Source: an uncultured Lachnospiraceae bacterium (GTDB lineage: Bacteria > Bacillota > Clostridia > Lachnospirales > Lachnospiraceae). From it: 6,954 nucleotides of DNA. The position numbers and the translations under genes were made by a program. How positions within the stretch are numbered: position 1 is the first letter of the stretch; each line of letters begins with the position of its first letter. Positions 1-6,741 of the stretch are shown one piece after another. The notes below the pieces were generated by a model, which was not told where the DNA came from, did not search any database, and was given only the letters and a program-made list of their open reading frames with translations. The stretch spans positions 1 through 6,954 of the forward strand of contig CADCQU010000059.1 in the NCBI GenBank assembly GCA_902803635.1. Direction: 5' to 3'.

Positions 1-252
1 CCGACCGCGACGCCGGAGCCGACCGCGACGCTGGAACCGACCGCGACGCCGGAGCCGACCGCGACGCCGGAGCCGACCGCGACGCCGGAACCGACCGCGA
101 CGCCGGAGCCGACCGCGACGCCGGAACCGACCGCGACGCCGGAACCGACCGCGACGCCGGAGCCGACCGCGACGCCGGAACCGACCGCGACGCCGGAGCC
201 GACCGCGACGCCGGAACCGACCGCAACGCCGGAACCGACCGCAACCCCGGAG
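1..252 (+). repeat. 18-bp in-frame tandem repeat, 14 copies, encoding PTATPE
   Basis: Fourteen consecutive 18-bp units, ccgaccgcgacgccggag with variants, begin at base 1 and probably continue upstream. Variation is nearly confined to the last codon (GAG or GAA), one CTG for CCG in unit 2, and GCA/ACC changes in the last two units. Units are multiples of three, so copy-number change would lengthen or shorten the stalk without a frameshift. All reading frames through the array are open, which creates spurious ORFs. Confidence 0.97.
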
Positions 253-1068
253 CCGACGCCGACGCTGGATCCGGAGGAGTACGAACTTCCGATTATCCCG
301 CCGCCAACAAACACGCCGACGCCGACTCCGCATGGAGGAGATATAGAGACGCCGGAGGTTCCGATTGATGATCCAACGCCGACACCGACACCGACACCGA
401 CCTCGACACCGACCCCGACGCCCATCCACGTCAAGAACGTGAAGCTGAGCAGCGCCACGGCGACGGTCCTTGTTGGAAAGACGCTCCAGCTTAAAGCCAC
501 GGTCTCCCCGAAGAACGCGGTGGATGGCAAGCTTACCTGGAAGTCCGGCAATACGAAGATTGCCACGGTGAACAAGAACGGTCTCGTGACCGCCAAGGCG
601 CCCGGCACGGTGAGCATCGGGGCGATTGCGCAAAACGGTGTCAAGGCCATTTGCAAGGTCACCGTCACCTTCCGCTACGTGTACCAGTGCGAGAAGAGCG
701 GCGTGTACCGCTACACGACCAGCACCTCGGAGGTCAAGAAGCTGAAAGCCGCCGGCTGGTCCTACAAGAAGGCATTCCGCGCACCGGGTTACTCCAAGCA
801 GAAGGTTTACTGCGTTTACAACAAGACGACCAAACGTTATCGTTACACGACGGACCTTACCTATGCCAAGAAGATGAAGAAGGCCGGACATACCGTCAAA
901 GCAGTCTTCTATTCGGCCACCGCAAAGACCGTGCCCGTTTACGAGCTTTCCAAAGGTTCGAAGAAGGTGACCTACTTCTATACCACCAGCGCCAAGGTTC
1001 GCAAACAGATGAAGAAGGCAGGTTGGAAGGAGACCGGCATCGCCTGGTACGCCCAGCCGCAGAAGTGA
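1..1068 (+). CDS. C-terminal part of a surface protein: Pro/Thr stalk, Big_2 domain, DUF5648-like repeats (5' partial)
   Basis: The reading frame is open from base 1 to the TGA at 1066-1068, so the gene starts upstream of the window. The in-frame GTG at 439 lies inside the Ig-like domain, has no ribosome binding site and is not a credible start. Numbering from base 1, residues 1-84 are fourteen PTATPE-type hexapeptides and 85-144 are an irregular Pro/Thr linker with a short acidic insert (LDPEEYELPII). Residues 145-223 form a bacterial Ig-like group 2 domain, with the signatures VGKTLQL, LTWKSGN, KIATV and GLVTAKAPGTV. Residues 226-355 hold three DUF5648-like repeats (Y-RYTT, then KKLKAAGW or a similar helix). 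No sortase motif, SLH domain or transmembrane tail is present. Known for the families: Big_2 is common in bacterial surface proteins, and DUF5648 has no established function. Inferred: an extracellular protein whose Thr-rich stalk may be O-glycosylated. The upstream functional region is not visible. Confidence 0.9.
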   Translation, partial: PTATPEPTATLEPTATPEPTATPEPTATPEPTATPEPTATPEPTATPEPTATPEPTATPEPTATPEPTATPEPTATPEPTATPEPTPTLDPEEYELPIIPPPTNTPTPTPHGGDIETPEVPIDDPTPTPTPTPTSTPTPTPIHVKNVKLSSATATVLVGKTLQLKATVSPKNAVDGKLTWKSGNTKIATVNKNGLVTAKAPGTVSIGAIAQNGVKAICKVTVTFRYVYQCEKSGVYRYTTSTSEVKKLKAAGWSYKKAFRAPGYSKQKVYCVYNKTTKRYRYTTDLTYAKKMKKAGHTVKAVFYSATAKTVPVYELSKGSKKVTYFYTTSAKVRKQMKKAGWKETGIAWYAQPQK

Positions 1069-1124
1069 TTTTTTCAGCCTAAGAAACATCGCCGGGCGGT
1101 TTCACAAAATGTGAAACCGCCCGG
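433..1124 (+). repeat. Upstream copy of the shared C-terminal cassette (Big_2 + DUF5648-like + terminator)
   Basis: This segment is homologous to 6042-6738. The coding parts are the same length (211 codons each) and align without gaps, with 35 amino-acid differences by my count. The final 43 bases of coding sequence through the first base of the stop (1024-1066 and 6633-6675) are identical. Similarity continues through the 3' spacer (gcctaagaaaca against gccttagaaaca) into the terminator stem. Confidence 0.9.
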
Positions 1125-1129
1125 TTTTT
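1092..1129 (+). terminator. Rho-independent terminator of the upstream gene
   Basis: A perfect 14-bp inverted repeat, ccgggcggtttcac (1092-1105) and its complement (1111-1124), flanks the loop aaaat. An A-U pair can extend the stem by one. It is followed directly by ttttt and a further T-rich run. It lies 23 nt after the TGA, so it ends the upstream transcript and isolates the next gene. Confidence 0.93.
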
Positions 1130-1179
1130 CTTGTTCCTCATATAAGCGGTTAGAAGAAGGAAATCCGCCTCCTAGCCGA

Positions 1180-1208
1180 TTGCATTTACAGGGAAAAATA
1201 ATTATAAT
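1180..1208 (+). promoter_or_regulatory. Predicted housekeeping sigma promoter for the 1780-residue gene
   Basis: The -10 element is a perfect TATAAT at 1203-1208. The best -35 candidate at the right distance is TTGCAT at 1180-1185, with a 17-bp spacer. TTTACA (1185-1190) is nearer the -35 consensus but leaves only 12 bp. The area around the -10 is AT-rich in an otherwise GC-rich window and lies just after the upstream terminator. Transcription would start near 1215 (inferred), giving a leader of about 120 nt. Confidence 0.72.
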
Positions 1209-1214
1209 GTACGT

Positions 1215-1334
1215 AGGGATTCAGACGGAGTGGCTCTCACGGAGGAACCCGAACCGGGGGAGCATTTTTGGAGCGGCTTAGGAAGCTGAAGAGAAAAACG
1301 CCCTCGACAAGAGTATTGACAGGAGGAGACTACT
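1215..1334 (+). promoter_or_regulatory. Untranslated leader with possible G-rich structured element
   Basis: About 120 nt separate the predicted transcription start from the ATG. Within it, gctct (1234-1238) can pair with the gggagc end of a G-rich run near 1263, enclosing a smaller CCC-GAACC-GGG hairpin. The block cggaggaaccc...ggggg faintly recalls the conserved core of the ydaO (cyclic-di-AMP) riboswitch, but I do not see the rest of that motif. No convincing terminator or anti-terminator precedes the start codon. Regulation by this leader is a weak inference. Confidence 0.25.
1321..1326 (+). promoter_or_regulatory. Ribosome binding site AGGAGG
   Basis: AGGAGG lies 8 nt upstream of the ATG at 1335. 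This fixes the start, which is immediately followed by a good signal peptide. It is a strong Shine-Dalgarno of Gram-positive type. Confidence 0.93.
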
Positions 1335-4300
1335 ATGCAAAAACAATTTTTGGCACTATTTCTTGTCTGTATATTGATACTGACAGGAACCGTCCCTGCA
1401 TTTGCCGAGACGGGAGGAACGGTTGGAAGGAAAGCGGAAGGCTTAGAGAAGGTTTCCGGGAGAACGGAAACCGAGGAAGCTGGAGAAGGGGCCGAGGAGG
1501 CTCCGATGGCCGCCCCGCTTGCCGAAGGGGCGGCAGCTTCGGAGGGGAACGAACCCGTAGACTTCGTCCATAACGTGGACAGGGCGCAGGAACCGGAGAC
1601 GATAGCCAGCGAAGCCTCAGAAGCGACGGCTGGCGAAGCCTCCGAGGCGATGGCCGGCGATGGCGAGGCTGTTGCGGCCTTGCAGGGCGATCTCGCCGCC
1701 GGGGAGGCCTGCAAGCTTGATGCCGACTTCCTGCCGCTCTACTCGGGCGGGAGCTTCCGCATGGTTTTCAACAAAACGCGCGGGGGACTCTATTTTCTCT
1801 CCCGGAACACCCTGAAATACATCGACCTTGCTACGGGAAACGGACAGGAGATTCTCGTGACCAACGGGAAGCCTTTCTTTTTCGGGGAGGCTGCCTTCTA
1901 TTATTTGGACAATCTGACGGCGCGGGCCATCGAACTTGCAACCGGGGAGGAGCTTCCACCAGTCCAGCTGCAGGTTGACTGGGGCAGCAGCGTGTACCGA
2001 CAGGCTATCGGGGCGGACCCGCAGGGCCGCCTCTACGTGGCCACCTATGAGAGGCGGCAGCTGGAGGAGGCAAATGAAAATGGCGAGACGTACGAGGAGG
2101 TGAATACCATCCACCTTTTTTCCGCCGATGGGACGGAGCTTTCCTCGGTTGACGCCGGCGACCGGACGGTCTACTGCTTCAACGGCTTCGACAACGAGGG
2201 CAACTTCTATTTTGAAGGCTGCTACAACTGGATTTACTGGGGCTATGACCATGACGGCCACGGCGTCTTCAAGGGCAAGGTCACGGACAACAACCTTTCC
2301 CTCATCGAGCTCGGAAATGGCGTCACCGTGAGCGGCGTTCTCCAGTACGACCTCGGCTGCATCGAGTACATTTGCCAAAACTACTACCGCGAGCATGAGC
2401 TGGGGGCGGAGCTTGTCGGCGGACGGTACCTTGTCACCACGAGCGTCACCTACGGCCGGATGCAGGTGATTGACAATGCGGAAAATTCCCTGCTAATGAG
2501 GCTTGCAAAGCCTTCCGGTGAGGCCTGCAACTACAGCTATGACCTGGGGAGCGTCGGGACCCGCGCGGCCTATAACGCGGAGCATGACAGTCTTCTCGTA
2601 TACGACGACAGCCTTAGGCTGGTGGAGTACGATCTGGCAAATGGCGGCGAGTTGGGGAGCTACACCCCTGCAAATCCGCTGTTTTGCATCGCGCAGGACG
2701 GCGAGGAGCTGTATCTTCTGGAGAGGACGGACGAAGGCTTTGTCCTTGAAAAGATTACCTGGAAGGAGCCGGAAGCCCTGACCCTGACGGGAGAGGACTC
2801 GATGAAGGTCGGCGAGACCCAGCGGCTTTCCCTGGACAGCGGGCGCGTCTATGACCTTGGGGCTGAATGGGAGAGCAGTGACCCTGAAGTTGCGACCGTG
2901 ACGCAGGACGGCAAGGTGAGTGCCTGGAAGGCCGGGCCGGCGACGGTGACGGCCAGCATCCTGGGCGGAAAACTGCAGGCGAGCTTTACCATCACTGTCG
3001 CGGAGGGTTCCGCCACGATCCTGGGAGCCTATGTGACGGCACGGGAAGCGGTGGATACTGCGAATTATTCGAGAAACAATGTGAACCGGGATGCCATCGT
3101 TCGGTCCTACCTCTATGAAAATGCGGACGGCTCGCTCACCCGCGTGGAATACCTGGAGGAAGGCAGCATCCTCGTGGAGGACATGGGGGAGGATGGAAGC
3201 CTGCGGGAGTCGAAGTCCGTCGAGAAAGAGCTGGACTATTTCGGGGGCTTCTTTGCCGGGAAGCAGTATAATTTCCTCGTGTTCGGCCAGAGCAACCCGG
3301 AGCAGAGCGACGAGGTGGAGGTTGTCCGCGTCGTCCGCTACGGAAAGGACTGGACCAGGCAGGAGAGCCTGTCCATCAAGGGCGCCAACACCCTGTACCC
3401 CTTCAACGCGGGCTCCCTGCGGATGACGGAGGCGGCGGGAAAACTGTACATTCACACCTGCCACACGATGTATACAAGCTCCGACGGGCTCAACCACCAG
3501 GCCAACATGACATTTGTCGTGGATGAGGCGGCGATGACCCTCGTCGATGGCTATCACGATGTCATGAACATTTCCCAGGCCGGCTACGTCAGCCACTCCT
3601 TCTCGCAATACGTCACGACGGATGGGACATTTGTCTACCGTGCCGATCTGGGGGACGCCTACCCCCGCGCGGTCGCGGTGACCCGCTGCAACGTGGAAGG
3701 GGAGGTGACAAATGTCCGCTACAATTACGCGCTGCCGATTCCTGGAACAATCGGGGCAAATGCGACGGGCGTGACGATTGGCGGGCTTTCGCTTGGCGCG
3801 GATACGGTGCTTGTCACGGGAAATGCCGTCGACGTCGGGGACGAGGAGAATTATTCCGCCTACGGCAAGAGAAATATCTACCTTTCGGTGCTGGACAGGG
3901 ATTTGAAGGTGCTTGCCCGCAAATGGCTGACGGCGTATGATGCGGAGAGCACGACCAGCGTTGGAAGGCCGCAGCTCGTCAAAATTAACGACTACCAGTT
4001 CCTGCTCCTCTGGGAGGAGACGGAGAGCGAGACCGGGAAGGTCGTGGTGAAGGCCCAGCTTCTCGACGAGGAGGGAAACCTTGCGGGGAGCGCATTTTCC
4101 TTGAACGCAAGACTCTCGGACTGCCAGCCCATCGTGAGCTATGAGGGGCTCGTGACCTGGTACGTCACGACGGGAAGCAGGTTCTACCTGTATTCGTTAA
4201 ATCCCTTCCGGCTCTTTGACAGCGTCCTGACCCTCGACATCACCAGGGACATCGCGATGTGCAAGGTCACGTTCAACCCCAGCTACTATTCCTATGACGG

Positions 4301-6677
4301 GACGGAAAAAAGGCCTTCCGTGACGGTGGAGCGATACGGGGAGACTTTGACGGAAGGCGTGGATTACGAGGTTCTGGGCTATGCGAACAACGTGAAGGCG
4401 GGGACCGCGACGGTGAAGCTTCGCGGCCTGGGCGCGTACTATGGTACCTTCGATGCACCCTTCACGATTTATAAGGCTTACCAGTATATCCAGACGGCGC
4501 TTGTCTCCGGGGACGTTGAGCTTGGGGCGACCATCGACCTTGCCCCCAGCGGGTATGAGAATCCGGTCTTTACCTATAAGAGCTCGGACGAGAGTGTGGC
4601 GGTCGTGGATGCAAATGGGACGCTGCACGCGCTCGCGGAGGGCAGCGCGACCATCACGATTTATGCGGCCGAGACAGAAAACTACGGTTCAAGGTCACTA
4701 ACCCGGAACATCGTCGTTACGCGGGACGTCCACACCATGGTGGAGGCGGACGTGATTTTCGCGGACGAGGAGAGCAACGTGGCAACGGTACACCGCATTT
4801 GCAGCGTGTGCGGGGAGGAGGAGACGGTTCAGTTTACGACGATGGACAGTTTCTACCTCTGGTATTGGAATGGGAACGCGGGCTATAGCGGAATCTCCAA
4901 AAAACAGGTGGAGGGAAGCCGGCGCTCCGTGTCCATGCGCTCGTATTCTCCGGCCGATGTGGAGAACAAGGACTTTGTTCTCGAATCCTCCGACCCGTCC
5001 ATCATGACGGTCAATGGGAAAGATTTTACATTTGTCGGGACGGGTACGGTGACATTGACGATTTACGCAAAATACCGCCCGTCGGTCAGGCTGACCCATA
5101 CCTTCGAGGTGGAGCACGCATTTGCCTTGGAAGAGGTATTGGAGGCATCCACCTGCGCGGAGCATGGGCGGGGACGATACAAGTGCTCGGCCTGCGGGGC
5201 GGAGGAGACGCAGGAGCTTCCGCTGGACCCGGACAACCATGTAGGCGAGACGTATCTGGCAAATGCAGCCGCGGAGACTTGCGCGGAGGATGGCTATACG
5301 GGCGATACCTGCTGCAAGGGGTGTGACGTGGTCCTTACGGAGGGCGAGGTGATTCCGGCGACCGGACTGCATAGCTGGAGCGAGGAGTATCTCGTGGATC
5401 GCGAGGCGACCTGCTCGCTGGAGGGCGAGGAATCGCTGCACTGCACGGTCTGCGGCGCGAAGAAGGATGCGCGGAGCATCCCGAAGACGCCGCATAGCTG
5501 GAATGCGGGCAGGGTGGTTAAGCAGCCGACGACGACGGAGTTTGGGACGAGGCTCTATACCTGCCTTGTGTGCCGGGAGACGAAGCAGGAACCCATTCCG
5601 ATGCTGACACCGACGCCGACGAACACGCCGACGCCGACAAATACACCGACACCGACGCCGACAAATACGCCGACGCCGACGAACACGCCGACACCGACAA
5701 ATACTCCCACGCCGACTCCGACGAACGCACCGAAACCGACAGAAGAGCCGACGCTGACCCCGACCGAGGCACCGAAGCCGACGGAAGAGCCGACGCTGAC
5801 CCCGACCGAGGCACCGGAACCGACCGAAATGCCGACAGTGACACCGACCGGGGCACCGGAACCGACCGAAATGCCAACAGTGACCCCGACCGAGGCACCG
5901 AAGCCGACGGAAGAGCCGACGCTGACCCCAACCGAGGCACCGAAACCGACTGAGATGCCAACAGTGACCCCGACCGAGGCACCGAAGCCGACGGAAGTAC
6001 CGACACCGACGAATACGCCGACTCCTACGCCGATTCAGGCAAAGACCGTGAAGCTAAATGTGACAACGGCGAAGGTTCTGGTTGGGAAGACCTTGCAGCT
6101 TACGGCGACGGTCTCCCCGAAGAATGCCGTGGATGGCAAGCTTACCTGGAAATCCGGCAATTCGAAGATTGCCACGGTGAGCAAGAGCGGACTTGTGACC
6201 GCCAAGGCCCCGGGAACCGTCAAAATCGGAGCCATTACCCAAAACGGGGTGAAGGCCATTTGCAAAGTCACCGTGACCGTAAGCTATGTTTACGAGTGCT
6301 CCAAGGACGGTGTCTACCGCTACACGGCCAGTACCTCGGTTGTGAAGAAACTGAAGGCGGCAGGCTGGTCCTATCGGAAAGCCTTCCGCGCGCCGGGTTA
6401 TTCCACGCAGAAGGTCTACAGCATTTACAATAAGACTTCCAAACACTACCGCTACACCACGGATCTTGCCTACGCTAAGAAGATGAAGAAAGCCGGACAC
6501 ACCGTCAGTCTCGCCTTCTACCAGTCCACGGCCCGAACCGTGCCTGTCTACGAGCTTTCCAAGGGTTCAAAGAAGGTAACCTACTACTATACGACCAGCG
6601 CCAAGGTCCGAAAGCAGAGGAAGGCGGAAGGCTGGAAGGAGACCGGCATCGCCTGGTACGCCCAGCCGCAGAAGTAA
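1335..6677 (+). CDS. Large secreted modular surface protein: propeller-like, Ig-like, Cys-ribbon, Pro/Thr stalk, DUF5648-like tail
   Basis: A 1780-residue exported protein of unknown function. Residues 1-24 are a Sec signal peptide with probable cleavage at AFA/ET; C12 lacks a lipobox context. Residues 25-125 are a Ser/Glu/Ala-rich linker. Residues 126-481 show recurring short strands (LYFLSRNTLKYIDL, GRLYVATY, EELYLLE) like a beta-propeller. A Big_2 domain covers 482-557. Residues 558-975 form a second propeller-like region with conspicuous blocks such as YNFLVFGQ (645-652), TCHTMYTSSDGLNHQANM (708-725) and GYVSHSF (750-756). Residues 976-1046 resemble the MBG-like beta domain (YDGTEKRPSVTV, VDYEV, AGTATV). 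Big_2-like stretches lie at 1051-1130 and 1213-1258. Cys-x2-Cys units lie between 1156 and 1413, with HSW motifs at 1346 and 1387. A Pro/Thr stalk covers 1425-1566, a Big_2 domain about 1570-1649, and three DUF5648-like repeats 1651-1780. No LPxTG, SLH or catalytic motif was found. Inferred role: adhesion, or binding of a surface or extracellular ligand. It has its own promoter and terminator. Confidence 0.93.
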   Translation: MQKQFLALFLVCILILTGTVPAFAETGGTVGRKAEGLEKVSGRTETEEAGEGAEEAPMAAPLAEGAAASEGNEPVDFVHNVDRAQEPETIASEASEATAGEASEAMAGDGEAVAALQGDLAAGEACKLDADFLPLYSGGSFRMVFNKTRGGLYFLSRNTLKYIDLATGNGQEILVTNGKPFFFGEAAFYYLDNLTARAIELATGEELPPVQLQVDWGSSVYRQAIGADPQGRLYVATYERRQLEEANENGETYEEVNTIHLFSADGTELSSVDAGDRTVYCFNGFDNEGNFYFEGCYNWIYWGYDHDGHGVFKGKVTDNNLSLIELGNGVTVSGVLQYDLGCIEYICQNYYREHELGAELVGGRYLVTTSVTYGRMQVIDNAENSLLMRLAKPSGEACNYSYDLGSVGTRAAYNAEHDSLLVYDDSLRLVEYDLANGGELGSYTPANPLFCIAQDGEELYLLERTDEGFVLEKITWKEPEALTLTGEDSMKVGETQRLSLDSGRVYDLGAEWESSDPEVATVTQDGKVSAWKAGPATVTASILGGKLQASFTITVAEGSATILGAYVTAREAVDTANYSRNNVNRDAIVRSYLYENADGSLTRVEYLEEGSILVEDMGEDGSLRESKSVEKELDYFGGFFAGKQYNFLVFGQSNPEQSDEVEVVRVVRYGKDWTRQESLSIKGANTLYPFNAGSLRMTEAAGKLYIHTCHTMYTSSDGLNHQANMTFVVDEAAMTLVDGYHDVMNISQAGYVSHSFSQYVTTDGTFVYRADLGDAYPRAVAVTRCNVEGEVTNVRYNYALPIPGTIGANATGVTIGGLSLGADTVLVTGNAVDVGDEENYSAYGKRNIYLSVLDRDLKVLARKWLTAYDAESTTSVGRPQLVKINDYQFLLLWEETESETGKVVVKAQLLDEEGNLAGSAFSLNARLSDCQPIVSYEGLVTWYVTTGSRFYLYSLNPFRLFDSVLTLDITRDIAMCKVTFNPSYYSYDGTEKRPSVTVERYGETLTEGVDYEVLGYANNVKAGTATVKLRGLGAYYGTFDAPFTIYKAYQYIQTALVSGDVELGATIDLAPSGYENPVFTYKSSDESVAVVDANGTLHALAEGSATITIYAAETENYGSRSLTRNIVVTRDVHTMVEADVIFADEESNVATVHRICSVCGEEETVQFTTMDSFYLWYWNGNAGYSGISKKQVEGSRRSVSMRSYSPADVENKDFVLESSDPSIMTVNGKDFTFVGTGTVTLTIYAKYRPSVRLTHTFEVEHAFALEEVLEASTCAEHGRGRYKCSACGAEETQELPLDPDNHVGETYLANAAAETCAEDGYTGDTCCKGCDVVLTEGEVIPATGLHSWSEEYLVDREATCSLEGEESLHCTVCGAKKDARSIPKTPHSWNAGRVVKQPTTTEFGTRLYTCLVCRETKQEPIPMLTPTPTNTPTPTNTPTPTPTNTPTPTNTPTPTNTPTPTPTNAPKPTEEPTLTPTEAPKPTEEPTLTPTEAPEPTEMPTVTPTGAPEPTEMPTVTPTEAPKPTEEPTLTPTEAPKPTEMPTVTPTEAPKPTEVPTPTNTPTPTPIQAKTVKLNVTTAKVLVGKTLQLTATVSPKNAVDGKLTWKSGNSKIATVSKSGLVTAKAPGTVKIGAITQNGVKAICKVTVTVSYVYECSKDGVYRYTASTSVVKKLKAAGWSYRKAFRAPGYSTQKVYSIYNKTSKHYRYTTDLAYAKKMKKAGHTVSLAFYQSTARTVPVYELSKGSKKVTYYYTTSAKVRKQRKAEGWKETGIAWYAQPQK
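4800..5575 (+). other. Cysteine-ribbon repeat region within the 1780-residue protein
   Basis: Five Cys-x2-Cys pairs occur at residues 1156/1159, 1284/1287, 1327/1330, 1370/1373 and 1410/1413. Three pairs are preceded by a further Cys 10-11 residues earlier (1274, 1316, 1360) in a pattern of TC, about nine residues, C-x2-C, then G or D. HSW motifs follow between units. The last unit has Thr at 1400 where the extra Cys would fall. Such units are common in surface proteins of Clostridia. Metal binding or disulfide formation is inferred, not shown. Confidence 0.75.
5607..5726 (+). repeat. Pro/Thr/Asn stalk of PTPTNT-type units
   Basis: Imperfect 18-bp units, ccgacgccgacgaacacg and synonymous variants, encode PTPTNT with occasional extra PT pairs. 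They form the first part of the stalk of the large protein and lie directly after the cysteine units. Codons vary at third positions (aca/acg, aac/aat), so this array looks older or less recently expanded than the one at 1-252. Confidence 0.9.
5727..6020 (+). repeat. 42-bp in-frame tandem repeat encoding a 14-residue Pro/Thr/Glu unit
   Basis: Units begin at 5727, 5769, 5811, 5853, 5895, 5937 and 5979, the last diverging into PTPTNT sequence. The consensus is APKPTEEPTLTPTE, alternating with APEPTEMPTVTPTE. The 42-bp period keeps the frame. The region is the second part of the stalk that carries the C-terminal domains away from the main body. Confidence 0.93.
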
Positions 6678-6738
6678 TTATAGTTGCCTTAGAAACAGGA
6701 ACCGGGCGATTTCACGAATTCGTGAAATCGCCCGGTTC
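6042..6738 (+). repeat. Downstream copy of the shared C-terminal cassette
   Basis: This is the partner of 433-1124. It encodes residues 1570-1780 of the large protein plus the 3' spacer and palindromic terminator. Protein identity to the upstream copy is about 83% (176 of 211, hand count), with no gaps. The stop codon differs (TAA here, TGA upstream) while the flanking bases match. Confidence 0.9.
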
Positions 6739-6741
6739 TTT
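6699..6741 (+). terminator. Perfect 40-nt palindromic terminator, possibly bidirectional
   Basis: Bases 6699-6738 form an uninterrupted palindrome centred on gaattc, so the RNA would fold as an 18-bp stem with an aatt loop. The stem core ccgggcgatttcac matches the upstream gene's terminator except for one pair. The 3' T-run is short (ttctttaaaatt), weaker than at 1125. The TAA lies 21 nt upstream. An A-rich stretch before the stem (agaaacagga) gives only weak support for termination on the other strand. Confidence 0.85.

Noticed and set aside
1..252. CRISPR array
   Set aside because: The 18-bp units are contiguous, with no spacers, and are in frame with a coding region.
439..1068. Separate 209-residue gene starting at GTG 439
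   Set aside because: The start lies inside the Big_2 domain, the frame is open upstream to base 1 through the stalk, and no ribosome binding site precedes it.
1185..1208. Promoter using TTTACA (1185-1190) as the -35
   Set aside because: The spacer to TATAAT is only 12 bp; TTGCAT at 1180 gives 17 bp.
1335..1410. Lipoprotein signal peptide through C12
   Set aside because: The residues before C12 (FLV) do not form a lipobox, and a standard signal peptidase I site (AFA/ET) follows at 24/25.
1202..1714. 170-codon minus-strand open frame over the promoter and gene start
   Set aside because: Its Ala/Ser-rich translation is the complement of the Glu/Ala/Ser linker. It ends in the TATAAT region and has no credible start context.
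2493..3608. 371-codon minus-strand open frame
   Set aside because: It lies within the large gene, whose frame has a signal peptide and recognisable domains. The long antisense frame is explained by GC-rich codon use, and its translation has no recognisable domain.
5518..6006. 162-codon minus-strand open frame with Ser/Val/Pro repeats
   Set aside because: It is the mirror of the Pro/Thr stalk repeats, which contain no stop in most frames. There is no ribosome binding site or plausible product, and it lies wholly inside the large gene.
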